Shown here one piece after another: positions 61,201 through 64,000 of a DNA stretch of 64,000 bases. Origin of the DNA: Paenibacillus woosongensis (GTDB taxonomy: Bacteria > Bacillota > Bacilli > Paenibacillales > Paenibacillaceae); NCBI RefSeq assembly GCF_030122845.1, contig NZ_CP126084.1:4154001-4218000 (forward strand), in the 5' to 3' direction. Positions within the stretch are counted from its first letter, which is position 1. Each line of letters begins with the position of its first letter. Under the pieces are notes generated by a model that saw nothing but the letters and a program-made list of their open reading frames with translations, was not told the origin of the DNA and did not search any database. The position numbers were made by a program, and so were the translations under genes.

Positions 61201-61755
61201 ATGAAAAAACTGAAGCAATGTGCCGTTCTACTCGTTTTCCTTCTGATTTTTGCCAATTCGTACAGCTTGGCTCACGCAGCCTACGGGAACACAATCACAG
61301 TCACTTCCACCTATAACATGCCTGTCGGCTGGATGATTAAAAGTTCCTCTACATTTGCGGGAACGACAACTTATGTTCTTGTTGATTTAAACGGAGCGCC
61401 TTATGGAGCAACACAAACGGTCACATCTACTTATAATATGCCTTACGGTTGGATGATCAGAAGCTCCTCTACCTTTGCCGGGACAACCACCTACGTCATT
61501 GTCAACCTCAACAACGGCCCTGCACGCGCAACGCAGCAGGTTACTTCTACCTATAACATGCCTGCTGGATGGATGATCAAGAGCTCCTCCACGTTTGCGG
61601 GAACAACGACATACAATCTAGTTAATTTAAATGGCCTGCCTACTGGAAGCACGGAACAGGTAACCTCGATCTACAACTTGCCTTCCGGCTGGATGATCCA
61701 AAGCTCCTCTACCTTTGCCGGGACTACGACATACAATTTAATCAAGGCGTATTAA
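61201..61755 (+). CDS. Secreted protein of four tandem 39-40-residue repeats, function unknown
   Basis: A 184-residue protein. The signal peptide (about 1-26) ends in AHA-A. The whole mature part is four repeats with the core TSTYNMPxGWMIKSSSTFAG then TTTYxLVxLNG. The core is nearly invariant and the LNGxPxGAT linker varies. Aromatic, Ser and Thr content suggests an extracellular beta-rich or carbohydrate-binding fold. There are no Cys and no catalytic signature. AGGAGG precedes the ATG and a terminator follows, so it is a single-gene unit. I do not recognise a named family. Confidence 0.85.
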   Translation: MKKLKQCAVLLVFLLIFANSYSLAHAAYGNTITVTSTYNMPVGWMIKSSSTFAGTTTYVLVDLNGAPYGATQTVTSTYNMPYGWMIRSSSTFAGTTTYVIVNLNNGPARATQQVTSTYNMPAGWMIKSSSTFAGTTTYNLVNLNGLPTGSTEQVTSIYNLPSGWMIQSSSTFAGTTTYNLIKAY

Positions 61756-61768
61756 CTATATTCTTTAT

Positions 61769-61800
61769 AAGCGGCCCTCTTTTTAGAGGGCCGCTTTATT
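61769..61800 (+). terminator. Terminator of the secreted repeat protein gene
   Basis: AAGCGGCCCTCT (61769-61780) pairs perfectly with AGAGGGCCGCTT (61785-61796), then TATT. Confidence 0.9.
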
Positions 61801-61824
61801 AGCTGCAATGATTATTCATGCAAC

Positions 61825-61847
61825 AAAAAAAGGCACCCTTCGGCGCC
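61825..61847 (-). terminator. Terminator of tatA
   Basis: On the minus strand GGCGCC, loop GAAG, GGTGCC (one G-T pair), followed by seven T. Confidence 0.8.
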
Positions 61848-61861
61848 CCCATTTTCTATCA

Positions 61862-62068
61862 TTAGGACTTGCTTGTTTCTTCGATGGACTTGACTTCCTG
61901 CGGCTTGTCTTCCTCTTCTTTGAAATCTCCGCGGGCGCCTTTCTTGAATTCCCTTAACATCGTGCCAAAACTGCGTCCAAGTTCCGGCAGTTTGCTGGGA
62001 CCGAACAACAGGAGCGCGGCAATGACCAGCAACAGCAGATGCGTTGGCCGCAACAAGTTTTCAAGCAC
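61862..62068 (-). CDS. tatA: Twin-arginine translocase subunit TatA
   Basis: A 68-residue protein with a short N-terminal membrane helix (LLLLVIAALLLFGP), the hinge FGPSKLPELGRSFG, an amphipathic helix with the conserved FKKG, and an acidic tail. It forms the protein channel for folded Tat substrates. The GTG at 62068 is chosen because GAGGAG lies eight bases upstream; a GTG three codons earlier overlaps that site. No tatC is next to it. Confidence 0.93.
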   Translation of the reverse strand: MLENLLRPTHLLLLVIAALLLFGPSKLPELGRSFGTMLREFKKGARGDFKEEEDKPQEVKSIEETSKS

Positions 62069-62226
62069 ATTTATCACTCCTCAGATATATCTTATTGTAA
62101 ATTATACTACTTTATACGGTAGAAAGGGAGTTTTTCTCTTCACTTTCAGCAAATTATTATGGGAGAAACCAAAATGCAGTCCTGGGCATATGCTGTGAGC
62201 AAAGCGATGCAAAGGAGTGAACCTCG

Positions 62227-62838
62227 TTGAGTTCCTACAGTCTGTTAGCGATCATCGCGATCGGTGTGGCGTCCAATTTAGACAACGCTGGGGTCGGAAT
62301 TGCTTACGGTGTTCGAAAAATCCATATTCCCTGGTATTCCAATTTAACCATTGCCTTCATTTCCTTTTTGGCTACCCTCGTTTCCGGCTTATTTGGAAAT
62401 TTGATATCCACCTGGATGCCCCCTTGGATCGGCCAGTTGATCGGCACGATCGTCATTATCGGTGTCGGCATATGGGTGCTCATCCAGCCCTACTTGGAGA
62501 AGAAGCCTGCCCCCAAAGAACCCTCGGCAAATTCTTTAACACGGCTGCTCCAAAGTCCGGAGGAAGCCGATATCGACAGTTCCAAGTCGCTTAGCATACC
62601 CGAATCAATCATTCTTGGAATCGCCCTGGCGATGAACGCTTTAGCTGGTGGCTTCAATGCAGGCATTACTCAATTAAATGTATGGTACACCTCTCTGTCT
62701 GTAGGCTTATTCAGCTTTATACTGTTGGCCCTTTGCGCCGGATTCGGGGAGAAGTTCGCAGCCGAGAAATTGGGCCATCGGGCAACGGTAGTTTCCGGCT
62801 TGCTGTTGATCTTTATCGGTTTTCGCCAAATGTTCTAA
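62227..62838 (+). CDS. ytaF: Sporulation membrane protein YtaF (MntP-like)
   Basis: A 203-residue protein with about six membrane segments. SNLDNAGVGIAYGVRKIHIP at the start and AMNALAGGFNAGIT in the second half carry the paired Asp/Asn motifs of the MntP/YtaF group. The start is a TTG at 62227 behind AAAGGAG. YtaF is a sigma-regulated sporulation protein in B. subtilis; ion transport is suspected by homology to MntP, but the substrate is unknown. Confidence 0.88.
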   Translation: MSSYSLLAIIAIGVASNLDNAGVGIAYGVRKIHIPWYSNLTIAFISFLATLVSGLFGNLISTWMPPWIGQLIGTIVIIGVGIWVLIQPYLEKKPAPKEPSANSLTRLLQSPEEADIDSSKSLSIPESIILGIALAMNALAGGFNAGITQLNVWYTSLSVGLFSFILLALCAGFGEKFAAEKLGHRATVVSGLLLIFIGFRQMF

Positions 62839-62963
62839 AGGAACCCCCTTCTCATAGGTGATATCTATCACGCAGATTGGAATTATATATTTAACTAATT
62901 AGGTCGATTGTGCCATGATGGGAATAGCAAAAAATAACAATCAGGCCTAATTAGGAGGATGAC

Positions 62964-63734
62964 ATGATGGGATCGATTCATGACTGGAAGCCGGAACTGT
63001 ATGATCAGAAGCTTGGATTCGTATCCGATTACGGGAAAGATGTACTTCGTCTGCTTCAACCGCAGCCGGGAGAGATGATTCTTGATCTGGGCTGCGGAAC
63101 CGGCGACTTAAGCTTTGAAATTCAGAACAGCGGGGCCAGGGTGCTCGGGATGGACTACTCCCCTGCCATGATCGAGCAGGGCAGACGGAAATATCCTAGC
63201 CTTGATTTTATCGTCGGCAATGCGGCGGATTTCTCCCTGGATCAAAGCATGGATGCCGTCTTCTCCAACGCGGCCCTGCACTGGATCAAGGATGCCGAGG
63301 CTGTCGCCGCTTGCGTGTGGAGAGCTCTTCGGCCGGGAGGACGGTTTGTTGCCGAATTCGGCGGCCGGGGCAACGTAGATACCATTATACAGAGCACCTG
63401 CAAAGTACTATCTGAACATTACGGCATCGATGGGGAACAGCGCAACCCGTGGTTTTTCCCTAGTATTGGCGAGTATAGCTCATTGCTGGAGGCACAGGGC
63501 TTTCGCGTAACCTATGCTGTACATTTTGACAGGCCTACCCCACTTGAAGACGGGGAGAATGGTTTATTTCATTGGCTAAGTGGTCTAGGCGCGGATGAAT
63601 TCTTTCAAGACCTTTCGGATACGAATAGAGCTAGAGCATTTCAGCAAATCTGTAATGCTGCCAGAGCCAAGCTGTATCAGGACAACGTTTGGTTCGCAGA
63701 CTACAAACGGATCCGTGTCGTTGCGTTTAAGTAA
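62964..63734 (+). CDS. Class I SAM-dependent methyltransferase
   Basis: A 256-residue enzyme. The SAM motif is ILDLGCGTGDLSFEI (about 39-53), the acidic loop VLGMDYSPAMIEQ follows, then VFSNAALHWI and ALRPGGRFVAEFGG. This is the trans-aconitate methyltransferase-like or UbiE-like subgroup. AGGAGG precedes two adjacent ATGs (62964 and 62967), either of which may be used. The substrate is unknown. Confidence 0.87.
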   Translation: MMGSIHDWKPELYDQKLGFVSDYGKDVLRLLQPQPGEMILDLGCGTGDLSFEIQNSGARVLGMDYSPAMIEQGRRKYPSLDFIVGNAADFSLDQSMDAVFSNAALHWIKDAEAVAACVWRALRPGGRFVAEFGGRGNVDTIIQSTCKVLSEHYGIDGEQRNPWFFPSIGEYSSLLEAQGFRVTYAVHFDRPTPLEDGENGLFHWLSGLGADEFFQDLSDTNRARAFQQICNAARAKLYQDNVWFADYKRIRVVAFK

Positions 63735-63855
63735 GCATAAATCCCCGTTGTACAGGATGATCCAAACCTTAGAACAATTTTGGAAAATGACGTGCGCAGC
63801 GGAACTGAGGATATTCAACAACTAAGAAACCTACTCGTATAACAGGAGGCCGCAA

Positions 63856-64000
63856 ATGAATACCACAATGAAGAACACGACCGGAATGAACGCAATGACC
63901 GACCAGGTAGTTGCCGCCGATTTGTTAATCGCCGCCAAAAGCGGAATCAAGAACTATGCAGCCGCACTCTCCGAAGCAGCTACTCCGGAGGTTAGAAACG
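63856..64000 (+). CDS. CotF-like spore coat protein, N-terminal part (runs off right edge)
   Basis: Forty-eight codons from an ATG with AGGAGG seven bases upstream. MTDQVVAADLLIAAKSGIKN followed by YAAALSEAATPEVRN matches the start of CotF/YhcQ-type coat proteins, which are helical ferritin-like proteins of the spore coat. The rest is outside the window. Confidence 0.75.
   Translation, partial: MNTTMKNTTGMNAMTDQVVAADLLIAAKSGIKNYAAALSEAATPEVRN

Overview
The window looks like chromosomal DNA of a Paenibacillus-type, spore-forming, glycan-degrading Firmicute. The pointers are a LplA/LplB/YtcP-type sugar importer beside a YesM/YesN two-component system, strong AGGAGG ribosome sites with several TTG and GTG starts, sporulation genes (ytaF, a CotF-like coat protein, a SleB-like hydrolase), Ku/LigD repair genes and a YhgE/TetR pair. 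The genus is inferred from gene families only.

Layout. 1-2900: a folate cyclo-ligase runs off the left edge, then the ABC-F gene ydiF and, behind it, a cluster of DnaA boxes. 3000-5800: a broken small gene, a lipoprotein, cysK and a rhodanese. 5864-23422: a glucuronoxylan locus. On the minus strand lie uxaC-yesN-yesM and, from a separate promoter with a cre-like site, lplA-lplB-ytcP-xylanase-GH43 remnant. On the plus strand lie gntR-uxuA-uxuB and a 1209-residue GH115 alpha-glucuronidase. The importer should bring in aldouronates, the GH10 xylanase trims them, GH115 removes (methyl)glucuronate, and UxaC, UxuB and UxuA carry glucuronate to 2-keto-3-deoxygluconate. The usual GH67 enzyme is absent and the GH43 xylosidase is broken. 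23423-24628 is non-coding and repeat-rich, with ten copies of a 44-bp unit.

24629-37902: an AAC(3)-family acetyltransferase, a DUF6157 protein and a VanW protein; an M23 peptidase-bactofilin pair; the tsaE-tsaB-rimI-tsaD operon; Ku with a LigD split into separate ligase and polymerase genes; a cardiolipin synthase; and a second M23-bactofilin pair. 37977-45662: YhgE/TetR, a UgtP-like glycosyltransferase, a SleB-like hydrolase, thpR and a chemotaxis receptor. 45778-51134: a KGG protein, YwiC and a molybdenum block (moaA, moaD, frameshifted moaE, a NarK-PAS remnant, modA, modB). 51179-56421: a cupin, a 4VR protein, an IS3-family element inside a decamer array, a nitroreductase, a HesB-like protein, a DUF488 protein and dps with a PerR-like box. 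56672-64000: a DivIVA/GpsB-like protein, broken GH105 and GH42 genes, a Bmr-like efflux pump with a palindromic promoter, a secreted four-repeat protein, tatA, ytaF, a methyltransferase and a coat-protein start.

Three themes cut across the window. First, ydiF and tsaD still face each other as in Bacillus subtilis, with the DnaA-box cluster beside ydiF, but about 26 kb, including the xylan locus, lies between them. Second, many genes carry one-base frame breaks (small ORF at 3051, GH43, small ORF at 46081, moaE, NarK-PAS, GH105), so either gene decay or uncorrected sequence errors must be considered. Third, intergenic regions hold several unrelated short tandem arrays with units of 7, 8, 9, 10 and 44 bp.
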